Shown piece after piece: positions 42,715-51,878 of a stretch of DNA of 54,130 bases. This DNA comes from Paenibacillus caui (GTDB lineage: Bacteria > Bacillota > Bacilli > Paenibacillales > Paenibacillaceae), in the NCBI RefSeq assembly GCF_019904135.1, contig NZ_JAIOGQ010000031.1, positions 1-54,130 of the forward strand. Reading direction: 5' to 3'. Position numbers and translations under genes: made by a program. The notes under the pieces were generated by a model. The model searched no databases, was not told the DNA's origin, and saw only the letters and a program-made list of their open reading frames with translations. The stretch's first letter is position 1. Each line of letters opens with the position of its first letter.

Positions 42715-43335
42715 TTACTGCTGGGCTTTCATGTTTTTTGCCCGCCGAAGATACAGATACACGACAATAAGCACAGCCAGCCCGATGAGAGCGTAGGCCA
42801 TATAGGAGTATACGTCCATGTAGTGCAGAATGCTTTCCCACGATTCTCCCAAAGCCGATCCCAAATAAACGAGCACCGTATTCCAGATCAGGGTACCGGC
42901 CGTTGTAAACAGGAGAAATAAACTGAACTTCATGCGGGCCATCCCGGCCGGGATCGAAATCAGGGATCTGACGAGCGGAATCATCCGGCAGAACAACACG
43001 GTACGGTAGCCGTAGCGGCCAAACCACGCTTCCGCTTTGCCGATGTCTGATGATTTAACTCTCAGGATGCGCCCCCATCTGGCTACGATCTTCTCCAAAC
43101 GGTCCACATCCAGCAGCAATCCTACGCCGTAAAGAATAACAGCGCCGAGCACGGATCCAACCGTAGACGCCAGAATGACGCCCGGGATGGTCAGATCCGA
43201 TCTCGTCGTCATAAACCCCCCAAAGGTTAAAATCAGCTCCGATGGAATTGGAGGGAACAGGTTTTCAAGCGCAATCATTAAGGCAATCCCTAAATATCCG
43301 AACTCTTCCACGAATCCGGTTATCCAGTTGTCCAT
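42715..43335 (-). CDS. DedA-family membrane protein (UptA-like)
   Basis: The 206-residue protein has the DedA (SNARE-associated) layout: FGYLGIALMIALENLFPPIPSELIL at residues 12-36, GRYGYRTVLFCRMIPLVRS with the conserved Arg near 120, and a GxxIWN-type motif (AGTLIWNTVLVYLG). Members such as UptA and its relatives return undecaprenyl phosphate across the membrane. The ATG at 43335 follows GGAGG. Being co-directional and 23 bp from uppP, it probably works in the same lipid-carrier cycle, as inference from recent DedA work. Confidence 0.9.
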   Translation of the reverse strand: MDNWITGFVEEFGYLGIALMIALENLFPPIPSELILTFGGFMTTRSDLTIPGVILASTVGSVLGAVILYGVGLLLDVDRLEKIVARWGRILRVKSSDIGKAEAWFGRYGYRTVLFCRMIPLVRSLISIPAGMARMKFSLFLLFTTAGTLIWNTVLVYLGSALGESWESILHYMDVYSYMAYALIGLAVLIVVYLYLRRAKNMKAQQ

Positions 43336-43376
43336 AAAGCACCTCCAGTACATGTGACCTGACGGGTGATACCCGG

Positions 43377-45326
43377 TTAAACAAGCGTCTTTCTCACATT
43401 CCTCAAGTAGTTATAGCGAATAAAGAAGAAATACGTCACCTGCGCGATGAAAAAACAGAGCAGCACAACCACCATCTCGGATGCGATGGATAGATAGTAG
43501 AAGCTTTGGAGCGCCATAAAGGCAAAGATGCTGTGCAGGGACGCCAGCAGAATCGGTACGAAGAAGAGCATGGCGAGCTGTCCGGTTACAATCCGGTTTA
43601 ACTCCCGGTCCGTTAAGCCGAGCTTGGCCATGGTGCCATACTGCCGCCGGTCGTAGTCCAAATCGGCATAGAGCCGGAAATAGAGGAAGCTGCCTGCCGC
43701 GATGAAAAATACCGTCCCTACGAGCAGCGCAGCGAACAGCATGGCCCGGTACGTCATCATCTGCATGACGTACAGTGTGCCGCTTACGGTCAGGGCATAA
43801 GGCTGATCCGCGTTATATTTGACCTCGCCATCTTCTGCGAGCCGCTTCGCAATGCCAAGCGTCCGCTTGAAATCCTTCACGTAAAATCCGGTATAAAGAT
43901 CCACCGATGCCGGGGCGGTAATCCTCCTGAACAATTCGTCGCTGATGACGAGACCGCTGAAGATACCGTCCAGCTTCCATTCCATCGTATTCAGGATGTG
44001 TTCCGGGATGGGGACCTGCTCCGTATAGCCGATTTCCCGAATTTGCAGGCCGCTTCCTTCCAGAGTATAAACTTCCTTTTTCCTTACACGGGTATAAGTC
44101 TTGTCTCTCTGGGAACTGATCATGACCAGGGCGTCGCCATCCGTTAACGGCTTCTCCTGAACAGATCTTCCCGCAAGCTCGGCCGCCTGCCTGTAGCTGG
44201 AGAAGGAAATGACCGGCAGCAGCTCATGTGCGCCCTCAGGCGCTGACAAGGAGACACGGACATTTTTAACGGGAATATGATGGATAGAAGGAACAAGTCC
44301 TTTTTCCCTCATTTCGGTTTCGATCTCCTGCAAATGCTGCTGCTGCAAAGGGCTGCCGTCCTTGGCCAAATAGCCTACTGCGGCCGGATAGTCCTCCTGA
44401 AGCTGGTCGGACAACGTATTAATGGAGGCAAACACGCCGACCGAGCAGAACGAAACGGTGGAGATGATGGTCACCATAAACAGCATGCGCCCGTTATCCT
44501 TAAGCCGGTAAGCCAGATTGGACACCGTTACGATATTTGTCTTCTTCCAGAAGAACAGCCGCCTTTTCTGGAGCAGCCCTACAATCCAAACTCCAAGCTG
44601 GCTGTAGAAAAAGTAAGTTCCAAGAATGGTCATGAGGATGACCGGCAGCATGCGGACGTATAAGGTGTCCACTGCTGCTGTGGCTGCCAGCGCATAAGCG
44701 ATGATGAGCAGCACGGCAGCCAGAGCCGAGTGAACCACGGAAGCTTTGGGAGGCGACTTCGGCTTTTGGCCGGATTTGAACAGTTCAATGACCGAATGCT
44801 GCTTGATCCGTACGGATGTGCAGACCGAAATGATCAGGAACAACAGGACAAATGCGCCTGCGGTAAGCGCCAGCGCCTGCCATGGTAAATAAAAGGGGAT
44901 GGGGTCCATGCCGAAAGAACGGGCTCCGATCATCAGGAAGAGCTGTCCGGTAATCAGACCGGCGAATATGCCGGTCAGGATGGACCCGATGCCGATCAGC
45001 ATGTTTTCCAGGAGAATCATCAGGTTCAGCTGGCCCCTCGTTATTCCATGCATCAGCAGGATGCCGATCTCGCGCTTACGCGAGGATAGGAAGGAGCTCA
45101 GCGAATACAGAACAAAGAAGAAGGAGAAGAGATACATGATGCATACCGCAGTGACCATCGTTTGAATGACGATCTTGAAGACCATCGATTCGCGGATATA
45201 AGGATTAAAGATATAGAGCGCACAGATGAAGAAAATCATCACGGAAAAAGCGCTGCTGAGAAAATAAGCCGCATAGGTCCGCTTGTTGCGGGCGACGTTC
45301 CTATAGACGAACTGTAGAAAGGACAC
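43377..45326 (-). CDS. BceB-type ABC transporter permease
   Basis: The 649-residue protein has the BceB pattern of ten helices: TM1 near residue 20, FtsX-like helix groups, and a large extracytoplasmic loop between about residues 310 and 510 that binds lipid-II-cycle antibiotics. The loop contains KDGSPLQQQHLQEIETEM. The GTG start at 45326 lies behind GGGAGGAG and inside the end of the ATPase gene (26-bp overlap), so translation is coupled. Together with the ATPase, kinase and regulator it forms a complete peptide-antibiotic sensing and resistance module. Confidence 0.92.
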   Translation of the reverse strand: MSFLQFVYRNVARNKRTYAAYFLSSAFSVMIFFICALYIFNPYIRESMVFKIVIQTMVTAVCIMYLFSFFFVLYSLSSFLSSRKREIGILLMHGITRGQLNLMILLENMLIGIGSILTGIFAGLITGQLFLMIGARSFGMDPIPFYLPWQALALTAGAFVLLFLIISVCTSVRIKQHSVIELFKSGQKPKSPPKASVVHSALAAVLLIIAYALAATAAVDTLYVRMLPVILMTILGTYFFYSQLGVWIVGLLQKRRLFFWKKTNIVTVSNLAYRLKDNGRMLFMVTIISTVSFCSVGVFASINTLSDQLQEDYPAAVGYLAKDGSPLQQQHLQEIETEMREKGLVPSIHHIPVKNVRVSLSAPEGAHELLPVISFSSYRQAAELAGRSVQEKPLTDGDALVMISSQRDKTYTRVRKKEVYTLEGSGLQIREIGYTEQVPIPEHILNTMEWKLDGIFSGLVISDELFRRITAPASVDLYTGFYVKDFKRTLGIAKRLAEDGEVKYNADQPYALTVSGTLYVMQMMTYRAMLFAALLVGTVFFIAAGSFLYFRLYADLDYDRRQYGTMAKLGLTDRELNRIVTGQLAMLFFVPILLASLHSIFAFMALQSFYYLSIASEMVVVLLCFFIAQVTYFFFIRYNYLRNVRKTLV

Positions 45327-46071
45327 GGCTATCTCCTCCCAGCAATGACAGCATGTTTATAATTTTTTGGAAAAAGGCCTGGCGGTTGCTTCCCTGATAG
45401 ATTTCGTTATAGAATTTGCCGTCTTTGATGAAAATAACCCGATGGCAGAAGCTCGCGGCAACGGCATCATGGGAGACCATCAGGATCGTGGCCTCCTCCT
45501 GCCGGTTGATGGCTTCCAGCGTCTCCATCACATCCCTGGACGCTTTCGAATCCAGGTTGCCTGTCGGCTCATCCGCCAGAATCAGTGACGGGCGGTGAAT
45601 AATGGCCCGGGCGATCGCCGTCCGCTGCATCTGACCACCGGAAATTTCATAGGTCCTTTTGTCCAAAATGTCGCTGATTCCGAGTTTTGCAGCCACCTCG
45701 TGCTGCCTGCGTTCCATTTCCTTAACCGGTACACCGTCCAGGGACAGGGACAACACAATGTTCTCCCCTACGGTCAGGGTATCGAGCAGATGAAAGTGCT
45801 GGAACACGAAACCCAGCTCGCGTCTGCGGAACAATGCCGTCTCCTGTCTGCCTAACTGATGTGGATTGATCCCGCCAATCCGGATTTCACCGGCCGTAGG
45901 TTCATCGATGCCGGCAATCACTTGAAGCAGGGTCGTCTTCCCGCTCCCTGAAGGACCCATGATGCCTGTGAATTCGCCTGCCCGAACCGTAAATTGAATA
46001 TGATTCAATGCCCGGTGCGGCACTCGGCCCTCATACACTTTGGATAAATGTTCAACCTCCAGAATATTCAA
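45301..46071 (-). CDS. BceA-type ABC transporter ATPase
   Basis: The 256-residue ATPase has Walker A GPSGSGKTT, Q-loop VFQHFHLLD, signature ISGGQMQRTAIARA, Walker B LILADEPTGNLD and switch His in VSHD. This is the LolD/BceA group that drives mechanotransmission rather than import. The start is a TTG (46071) nine bases behind GGAG. It is the first gene of the bceAB pair, preceded by the BceR-type operator. Confidence 0.93.
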   Translation of the reverse strand: MNILEVEHLSKVYEGRVPHRALNHIQFTVRAGEFTGIMGPSGSGKTTLLQVIAGIDEPTAGEIRIGGINPHQLGRQETALFRRRELGFVFQHFHLLDTLTVGENIVLSLSLDGVPVKEMERRQHEVAAKLGISDILDKRTYEISGGQMQRTAIARAIIHRPSLILADEPTGNLDSKASRDVMETLEAINRQEEATILMVSHDAVAASFCHRVIFIKDGKFYNEIYQGSNRQAFFQKIINMLSLLGGDSRVLSTVRL

Positions 46072-46165
46072 GTTCCCAATCTCCTCGTCCTTGTAGTCAC
46101 TCTATCCCGACTTCTTCTTCATTATAGTGAACGGCTGAAACGGACTGCCATCGCCCAATCTTACA

Positions 46166-46189
46166 CTAGCTTACACATTTGTAAGCTAG
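46166..46189. promoter_or_regulatory. BceR-type operator upstream of bceAB
   Basis: Perfect arms CTAGCTTACA and TGTAAGCTAG flank CATT. The core TTACA-N4-TGTAA is the binding pattern known for BceR-like regulators. It overlaps the stop of the kinase gene, about 95 bp before bceA. A further TTACA half-site lies at 46161. Confidence 0.8.
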
Positions 46190-47157
46190 AACAGGATCCG
46201 TACCGTTGTTCCCCGTCCTTCTTCCGACTCCAGCTCCACCCGGTGGCCCATCTTGTCGCAGATCTGTTTCACCAAATACAGCCCCATACCCGTCGATTCC
46301 TGAAACAAGCGCCCGTTCTCGCCGGTAAAGTACGGATCAAAGACCCGGGGCAGGTCACTCTTGGGAATGCCAATCCCTTCGTCCCGTATTTCCAGAACCG
46401 TATGAGGGCCGCTCCTGAATCCATGAAAAATAATCTGATGATGTTTTCCCCTTGTATAACGAACTGCATTCGTGACCAGCTGCGTAAGGACAAATGACAA
46501 CCATTTTTCATCCGAGGCTATCCTTAAAGCATCTTCCATTTGAACAAGCGGAAAAATATGGCTGCGGATAAACAGCCGTTTCTGGGAGGAGGTCACGGAG
46601 CGGACGACGCGTTCCAGTTCAAGCTCCTCCACATAGAAATCTTTCTCGAAGGTGTCGAGCCGTGCGGTATACAGCACCATGTCCAGGCCTTTTCTGAGCC
46701 GGTCCACCTCATCGCCAATCGCTGTGAATTCCGGTTCATCCTTATGCTGAATCATTAAATGAATGACGGATAGGGGCGTCTTCATTTGGTGTACCCACTG
46801 GTTGATGAACTGAATATGGGAATCCAGCTTGTGCTTGTACTGCTGCAATTCCGTCTGATAACGGCGAAACTGTTCCTTGATCAGCCGGTGCAAGTTTTGA
46901 GATAAGGGGGTTTGCTGCTTATCGTTCAGCAGTTCTTCCGTGGAGGCGGACGGGGTGGACAGCCGCATGTAGAAGATCCGGTTTCGCAAATAGCGGAGAA
47001 TCAGATATCCGACCAGCAGGCATCCGCTTAACAGGGCTGCATACAGGCTAATCGCCGTATGGCGGTAGCCGTCTAGCCGGTAAACCAGGGTTACGAGGAA
47101 CAATTGAAGCACATAGACGGCAACAAGCGGAGCCTGATCTCTTAAAAATAATTTCAT
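46186..47157 (-). CDS. BceS-type intramembrane-sensing histidine kinase
   Basis: The 323-residue kinase has two closely spaced membrane helices at residues 13-31 and 38-57 with almost no external loop. The phosphoacceptor helix is FINQWVHQMKTPLSVIHL, with an N-box-like QLVTNAVRYT and G-boxes DEGIGIP and GMGLYLV. Small kinases of this shape sense the activity of their partner BceAB transporter. Its start overlaps the regulator stop by four bases. Confidence 0.93.
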   Translation of the reverse strand: MKLFLRDQAPLVAVYVLQLFLVTLVYRLDGYRHTAISLYAALLSGCLLVGYLILRYLRNRIFYMRLSTPSASTEELLNDKQQTPLSQNLHRLIKEQFRRYQTELQQYKHKLDSHIQFINQWVHQMKTPLSVIHLMIQHKDEPEFTAIGDEVDRLRKGLDMVLYTARLDTFEKDFYVEELELERVVRSVTSSQKRLFIRSHIFPLVQMEDALRIASDEKWLSFVLTQLVTNAVRYTRGKHHQIIFHGFRSGPHTVLEIRDEGIGIPKSDLPRVFDPYFTGENGRLFQESTGMGLYLVKQICDKMGHRVELESEEGRGTTVRILF

Positions 47158-47855
47158 TCTTCATCCTCCCAATTGGGAATTAGCCGGTATCCCTGCCCGC
47201 GAACCGTCTGGATGGCTTCGCGGATGCCAAGCGACATTAATTTTTTGCGGACACGGGTTACGTAGACATTCAAGGTGTTGTCATCGACAAAGGCCTGATC
47301 GTCCCAAATTTTATCGAGCAGCCGGTCCCGGCTGACGATTTGCTCCGGTCTTGCCATCAGCTCATCCAAAATTTTGGCTTCCGTATGGCTGAGCTCCACT
47401 TTATGTTCCTTTAAAGTAAGGTAAAGACGGTCTAACTCCAGGGTCAACCCCGCGACCGTGACGATCCGCTGCTGCTGGGTGGCCGCATAGGAGCCGTAAG
47501 CGCGCCGAAGCTGGCTGTTGATTTTGGCAACCGCTATTTCATAGTCAAACGGCTTGGTCAAATAATCATCGGCACCGTTTTCGAGAGCCATCACCTGATC
47601 CATTTTGCTGTCCCGGGCTGAGATGAACAGAACCGGACATGTTGACAGGCTGCGAATTTGCCGGCACCAGTAAAACCCGTCATATTTCGGCAAATTAATG
47701 TCGAGCAGCACCAGATGGGGATCATACGATTCGAACTCGCTCCGAACGGATTCAAAATCGTCGACATCCCGCGCAGCATAGCCGAATTTATGCAAATGCT
47801 CTTTAAGCAGGCTGACCAGTCTCTTGTCATCTTCGACGATGAATATTTTAAACAT
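47154..47855 (-). CDS. BceR-type OmpR-family response regulator
   Basis: The 233-residue protein has a receiver domain (EDDK at residues 8-11, phosphoacceptor Asp in LLDINLPKYDG, Lys in LTKPFDYE) and a winged-helix OmpR domain (SHTEAKILDELM, DDNTLNVYVTRVRKKL). It should bind the TTACA-N4-TGTAA site before bceAB and switch on the transporter when an antibiotic is met. The start follows AAAGGAG. Confidence 0.94.
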   Translation of the reverse strand: MFKIFIVEDDKRLVSLLKEHLHKFGYAARDVDDFESVRSEFESYDPHLVLLDINLPKYDGFYWCRQIRSLSTCPVLFISARDSKMDQVMALENGADDYLTKPFDYEIAVAKINSQLRRAYGSYAATQQQRIVTVAGLTLELDRLYLTLKEHKVELSHTEAKILDELMARPEQIVSRDRLLDKIWDDQAFVDDNTLNVYVTRVRKKLMSLGIREAIQTVRGQGYRLIPNWEDEE

Positions 47856-48023
47856 CCGGTAAATCTCCTTTGGCAGGGAAAATATAGTTCACTGGTATTG
47901 TACCAAACCGGGACGAATGATCTCCATATTCATGATAGAATGAGTCCGCTTTAGCGTATAACATTTCCTCGCTCGAACCATGCTAAGGATGACAGGAGCA
48001 TTCAGAAGGGAGAGTATCTACTT

Positions 48024-48302
48024 ATGAAACGTTACGATACCAGTCTGCAAGCAGACAGCACTGTAGCTCAGGCGCAGAATTCAGTGAACAAGCTGCATCA
48101 CTCCGTATCTCAGGCGATGAGCCATCCGACCCGGCAGATGGTTGAGCAGGCCGGCAGTACGCTGGCGCGTACGGAACAGGCAGTCCGGCAGGCCAAGCAG
48201 TTGCTTGGCGGCCCGGGCGCGGAGCTCGCAGAGGACATGCTGGCCGAGGAGAAGAGCAGACTTGCCAAGCTGAAATCGCATGAGAGACATTCAGGCCGCT
48301 AG
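48024..48302 (+). CDS. Small unknown helical protein (possibly DUF2564)
   Basis: The 92-residue product is fully soluble and helical (QAQNSVNKLHHSVSQAMSHP and AEDMLAEEKSRLAKLKSH), rich in Ala, Gln and Ser, with repeated heptad-like patterns. Size and the paired-helix pattern recall DUF2564 of Bacillus, but I am not sure. It has a GGGAG ribosome binding site and its own terminator, so it is a stand-alone transcript. Confidence 0.6.
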   Translation: MKRYDTSLQADSTVAQAQNSVNKLHHSVSQAMSHPTRQMVEQAGSTLARTEQAVRQAKQLLGGPGAELAEDMLAEEKSRLAKLKSHERHSGR

Positions 48303-48322
48303 ATGATGTTCCTGCCCGCAGT

Positions 48323-48359
48323 CCCGCGAAGCTTTAAGCTTTGCGGGCTGTTTTTTTTT
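48323..48359 (+). terminator. Terminator after the 92-residue gene
   Basis: Near-perfect arms CCCGCGAAGCTT and AAGCTTTGCGGG are followed by GCTG and nine T. Confidence 0.9.
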
Positions 48360-48474
48360 GAAAACTATAGAAAATCGCTGCAGTCGATTGTATAATCTAT
48401 CCAATAGGAATACCAGTACATACCAATACATACATAAAGTCCAAATCTTAAAATTGAAAGAGAGGTTGATTCTT

Positions 48475-49035
48475 ATGGCAAAATCAAAAGGTCTTTCCGT
48501 AAAGACAATAGTCGCGATCGGCATTGGTTCGGCTTTGTTTGCGATTCTTGGAAGGTTCGGTTCCATTCCGTCCGGTATTCCGAATACGAACATTGAAACG
48601 ACTTACGCCCTGTTGGCCTTGTTCGCGCTGCTCTATGGGCCTTACGCGGGGCTTCTGATCGGCCTGATCGGGCATACGCTGAAGGATGCTATCTTTTACG
48701 GACAGCCTTGGTTCAGTTGGGTCATCGCCTCGGGAATCGTCGGCTTGGTCCTCGGGATTATCGCCGGAAAAATCCGTATTCACGACGGTGAGTTCGGCAG
48801 CCGGGGGATCATCCGTTTCAATGTCGCGCAGGTTGTCGCCAACGCCCTGGCCTGGTTTGTCGTCGCCCCGGTACTGGATATTCTGATTTATGCCGAACCG
48901 GCAAACAAAGTATTTACCCAGGGACTTGTAGCGGGGATCGCGAACATCGTGACGGTGGCAGTTATCGGAACGCTGCTGGCGGCCGCCTATTCGAAAACAA
49001 GAACGAAGCAAGGAAGCTTGACCCGTGAAGCTTAA
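48475..49035 (+). CDS. ECF transporter S component, UPF0397 family
   Basis: The 186-residue protein has five or six helices and matches the UPF0397 pattern: [58 protein letters not shown] and [20 protein letters not shown]. It is the substrate-specific subunit of an energy-coupling-factor vitamin transporter, often annotated as riboflavin-like. The ATG at 48475 follows GAGAGG. Two genes for the coupling module follow in the same direction. No FMN or other riboswitch was recognised in its leader, so the substrate is left open. Confidence 0.92.
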   Translation: MAKSKGLSVKTIVAIGIGSALFAILGRFGSIPSGIPNTNIETTYALLALFALLYGPYAGLLIGLIGHTLKDAIFYGQPWFSWVIASGIVGLVLGIIAGKIRIHDGEFGSRGIIRFNVAQVVANALAWFVVAPVLDILIYAEPANKVFTQGLVAGIANIVTVAVIGTLLAAAYSKTRTKQGSLTREA

Positions 49036-49191
49036 ATATGCAAAATATGCAAGTTCAGCAGGATGGCCGGTGAGAGTTCGCCGGCCTTTTGAAACGGCAG
49101 GAAAGATGAGTTCCCGCAAGCAATGAGCTCACGCCCGAAGAAGGACGATTTTGCCAAAGTTCAAACCAATCAATCAAGAGGAAGTACAGAT

Positions 49192-50898
49192 ATGAGAAGA
49201 CCGGTTATCGAGTTCCGTGATTTCAGCTTTCGATACAAGGCTCAGTCGGAGCCTACGCTGCATCATATAACATTTAGCGTCTACGAAGGAGAGAAGGTGC
49301 TTATTGTCGGACCGTCGGGTTCTGGGAAAAGCACGCTGGCCCATTGTATAAACGGGCTGATTCCTTTCTTTCACGAGGGGGAAATGACCGGATCGGTGAT
49401 GGTCGGGGGCCGCGAGCTTCTGGATCTCAGCATGGCGGAGCTGTCCGATCTGGTGGGAACCGTTCTGCAAGATCCGGACGGGCAGTTCGTAGGGTTGACC
49501 GTAGGCGAGGATATCGCCTTCAAACTGGAGAACGACATGGTTCCCCGGGCCGAAATGGTGAGCCGGGTAGAGATCGCGGCTGCGGCAACGGGGATCTCCG
49601 AATTGCTGGAGGCTTCGCCGCACGAGCTGTCAGGCGGGCAAAAGCAAAAAACGACGTTGGCAGGCGTACTGGTGGGCGATGCCGGCATTCTGCTGTTTGA
49701 TGAGCCGCTCGCGAACCTTGATCCGGAGTCCGGCCGGACAACCGTTGAACTGATAGACCGCATTCACCGGGAAACGGCCAAGACTGTGATCATCATCGAG
49801 CATCGGCTGGAGGAGATGCTGCACCGGGACGTGGACCGCATCCTTGTGGTCCGTGACGGCCGGATAGCCGCCGATTTGCCGGCTCCCGAGCTGCTGTGCT
49901 CCGGACTGCTTGCCGAGACGGGACTTCGCGAGCCGCTGTATTTGACGGCGCTCAAATACGCCGGCTGCGAGATTGCGCCGGATATGAACCCGCAGCAGAT
50001 CGGCCAGCTGCGACTGGATGCCTGTGCGGAGAAGCTGGCGGCATGGTATCGGGCCAACCCGGCGCCATCCGAATCGGGCCTTGCGCCCCCGCTGCTGGAG
50101 CTTCGGGATGTTTCATTCAGCTATGTGACAGACCGCCCGGCGCTGAGCGGCATTTCACTGATCATCGGGCAAGGGGAGATGGTCTGTATCGCAGGCCGAA
50201 ACGGGGCCGGGAAATCGACCGTCTCCAAGCTCATTTGCGGATTCTACAGGCCTTCTGCTGGAACACTTCTGATGAACGGCCGGGATATTCGCGCGGATAC
50301 GATCAAGGAACGGGCCCAGCGAATCGGCTATGTCATGCAGAACCCGAATCATATGATTTCAAAGGCTCTCTTGTATGACGAAGTCGCCTTGGGGCTTAGG
50401 GCGAGGGGCTTACCTGAGGCTGAAATCAGGGAACGCGTTCATGAAGCGCTTAAGGTATGCGGGCTTTATTCTTTCCGCAGCTGGCCTATATCGGCCCTGA
50501 GCTACGGTCAGAAGAAGCGTGTTACGATCGCGTCGATTCTGGTGCTTCGGCCGGAGCTGATGATCCTGGACGAGCCGACGGCCGGCCAGGATTTCAGGCA
50601 TTACAATGAAATGATGGAGTTTCTGAACGAATTGAACCGTCAGGGCATGACGATCGTCATCATTACCCACGATATGTATTTGATGATGGAGTATGCGCAG
50701 CGCACGATCGTTTTTGCGGACGGATTGAAAATTTCCGATGACACTCCGTCGAGGGTACTCAGTAATCTTGACCTTTTAAAAGCCGCCAATTTAAAGAAAA
50801 CTTCGCTTCATGAATTGGCCGATAAAGCGGGATTTCAGGAGCCGGACGAATTTATAAGCCGGTTCATCGCGTATGACAGGAGGGTCCGGAATCGATGA
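49192..50898 (+). CDS. ECF transporter ATPase with two ABC domains
   Basis: The 568-residue protein has two fused ATP-binding domains. The first has GPSGSGKST, LSGGQKQK and ILLFDEP. The second has GRNGAGKST, the less usual signature LSYGQKKR and LMILDEP. This pair equals EcfA1 and EcfA2 in one chain (YkoD-like). The start is the ATG at 49192 behind GAGGAAGT; an in-frame ATG at 49123 has no ribosome binding site. It is followed by the T component with a four-base overlap. Confidence 0.93.
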   Translation: MRRPVIEFRDFSFRYKAQSEPTLHHITFSVYEGEKVLIVGPSGSGKSTLAHCINGLIPFFHEGEMTGSVMVGGRELLDLSMAELSDLVGTVLQDPDGQFVGLTVGEDIAFKLENDMVPRAEMVSRVEIAAAATGISELLEASPHELSGGQKQKTTLAGVLVGDAGILLFDEPLANLDPESGRTTVELIDRIHRETAKTVIIIEHRLEEMLHRDVDRILVVRDGRIAADLPAPELLCSGLLAETGLREPLYLTALKYAGCEIAPDMNPQQIGQLRLDACAEKLAAWYRANPAPSESGLAPPLLELRDVSFSYVTDRPALSGISLIIGQGEMVCIAGRNGAGKSTVSKLICGFYRPSAGTLLMNGRDIRADTIKERAQRIGYVMQNPNHMISKALLYDEVALGLRARGLPEAEIRERVHEALKVCGLYSFRSWPISALSYGQKKRVTIASILVLRPELMILDEPTAGQDFRHYNEMMEFLNELNRQGMTIVIITHDMYLMMEYAQRTIVFADGLKISDDTPSRVLSNLDLLKAANLKKTSLHELADKAGFQEPDEFISRFIAYDRRVRNR

Positions 50899-51725
50899 GT
50901 ACCAAGATGCTGACCTATACGAACCTTGACTCGCCGATTCACCGTCTGAACGGAGTGACGAAGCTGATCTTTTTCGTTGTCTGGTCCGTAACGGCTATGA
51001 TTACCTACGACACACGCTGTCTGCTCGGTATGCTGATCCTTGGGCTGCTTGCTCTAAAAATCTCAAGAGTAGCGTTTCGGCAATACGCTTTTGTGCTCGG
51101 CTTTATCGCCGTTTTCTTCCTCCTGAACGAAATCGCCGTCTTCCTGTTTTCGCCTATGCAGGGAACCGAGCTGTACGGTACAAGGCACGACTTGGTCCAT
51201 CTTGCCGGAAGATATACCTTAACGTGGGAGCAGCTATTTTACCAGTTCAATATCGCTTTGAAGTATGCCGTTGTCATCCCGATGGCGCTGCTGTTTCTTC
51301 TGACCACCGATCCCAGCGAATTTGCCGCTTCTTTAAACCGCGTCGGCGCCAGCTACAAGCTGGCGTATTCGGTATCGATTGCCCTCCGCTATCTCCCCGA
51401 CATCCAGCAGGATTATCACAATATTTCGTTCTCCGCGCAGGCCCGCGGGATCGATATGTCCCGCAAAGAGAAGCTTTCAAGACGGCTGAAGAACGCGGTT
51501 TCGATTCTGATCCCCCTGATCTTGACCAGTGTAGACCGGATCGACAGGATAAGCGCCGCCATGGAGCTGCGCGGCTTTGGCCGCAAAGGGAAGCGAACTT
51601 GGTATAAAACCCGTCCTTTCACCGGCATGGATTACACCGCCTTGGCCATCCTTTCGGCGATTGTCGTGGCGTCGTTCAGCCTTACCTTTTCCGACGGGTC
51701 GCGTTTTTATAATATTTTTCAATAG
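50895..51725 (+). CDS. ECF transporter T component (EcfT)
   Basis: The 276-residue membrane protein has five to six helices and the two EcfT coupling helices: SFSAQARGIDMSRKEKL with the ARG motif near residue 183, and DRIDRISAAMELRGFGR near 211. These insert into the grooves of the ATPase domains and join the S component. The start overlaps the ATPase stop by four bases, and the three genes make up a complete importer. Confidence 0.93.
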   Translation: MSTKMLTYTNLDSPIHRLNGVTKLIFFVVWSVTAMITYDTRCLLGMLILGLLALKISRVAFRQYAFVLGFIAVFFLLNEIAVFLFSPMQGTELYGTRHDLVHLAGRYTLTWEQLFYQFNIALKYAVVIPMALLFLLTTDPSEFAASLNRVGASYKLAYSVSIALRYLPDIQQDYHNISFSAQARGIDMSRKEKLSRRLKNAVSILIPLILTSVDRIDRISAAMELRGFGRKGKRTWYKTRPFTGMDYTALAILSAIVVASFSLTFSDGSRFYNIFQ

Positions 51726-51878
51726 TGGGAGAAAGCTCCGCCCCTCGCGGATACATCCCCGCCGTTTCATTTCCTATAAAATAAATAGCTACTTTTAATC
51801 TCATATTAACATTACTACAATAGACTATGAAGGATCGGAACATACTCTTACTTCAATACGATCTCAAGGAGGTAAATC

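Noticed and set aside
48303..48474. Possible riboswitch before the ECF transporter
   Set aside because: I looked for FMN, TPP and similar core motifs and found none; only a terminator of the preceding gene and a plain AT-rich leader are visible.
48484..49119. A 211-codon frame opposite the ECF S component
   Set aside because: It is antisense to a strongly conserved gene and has no start signals.
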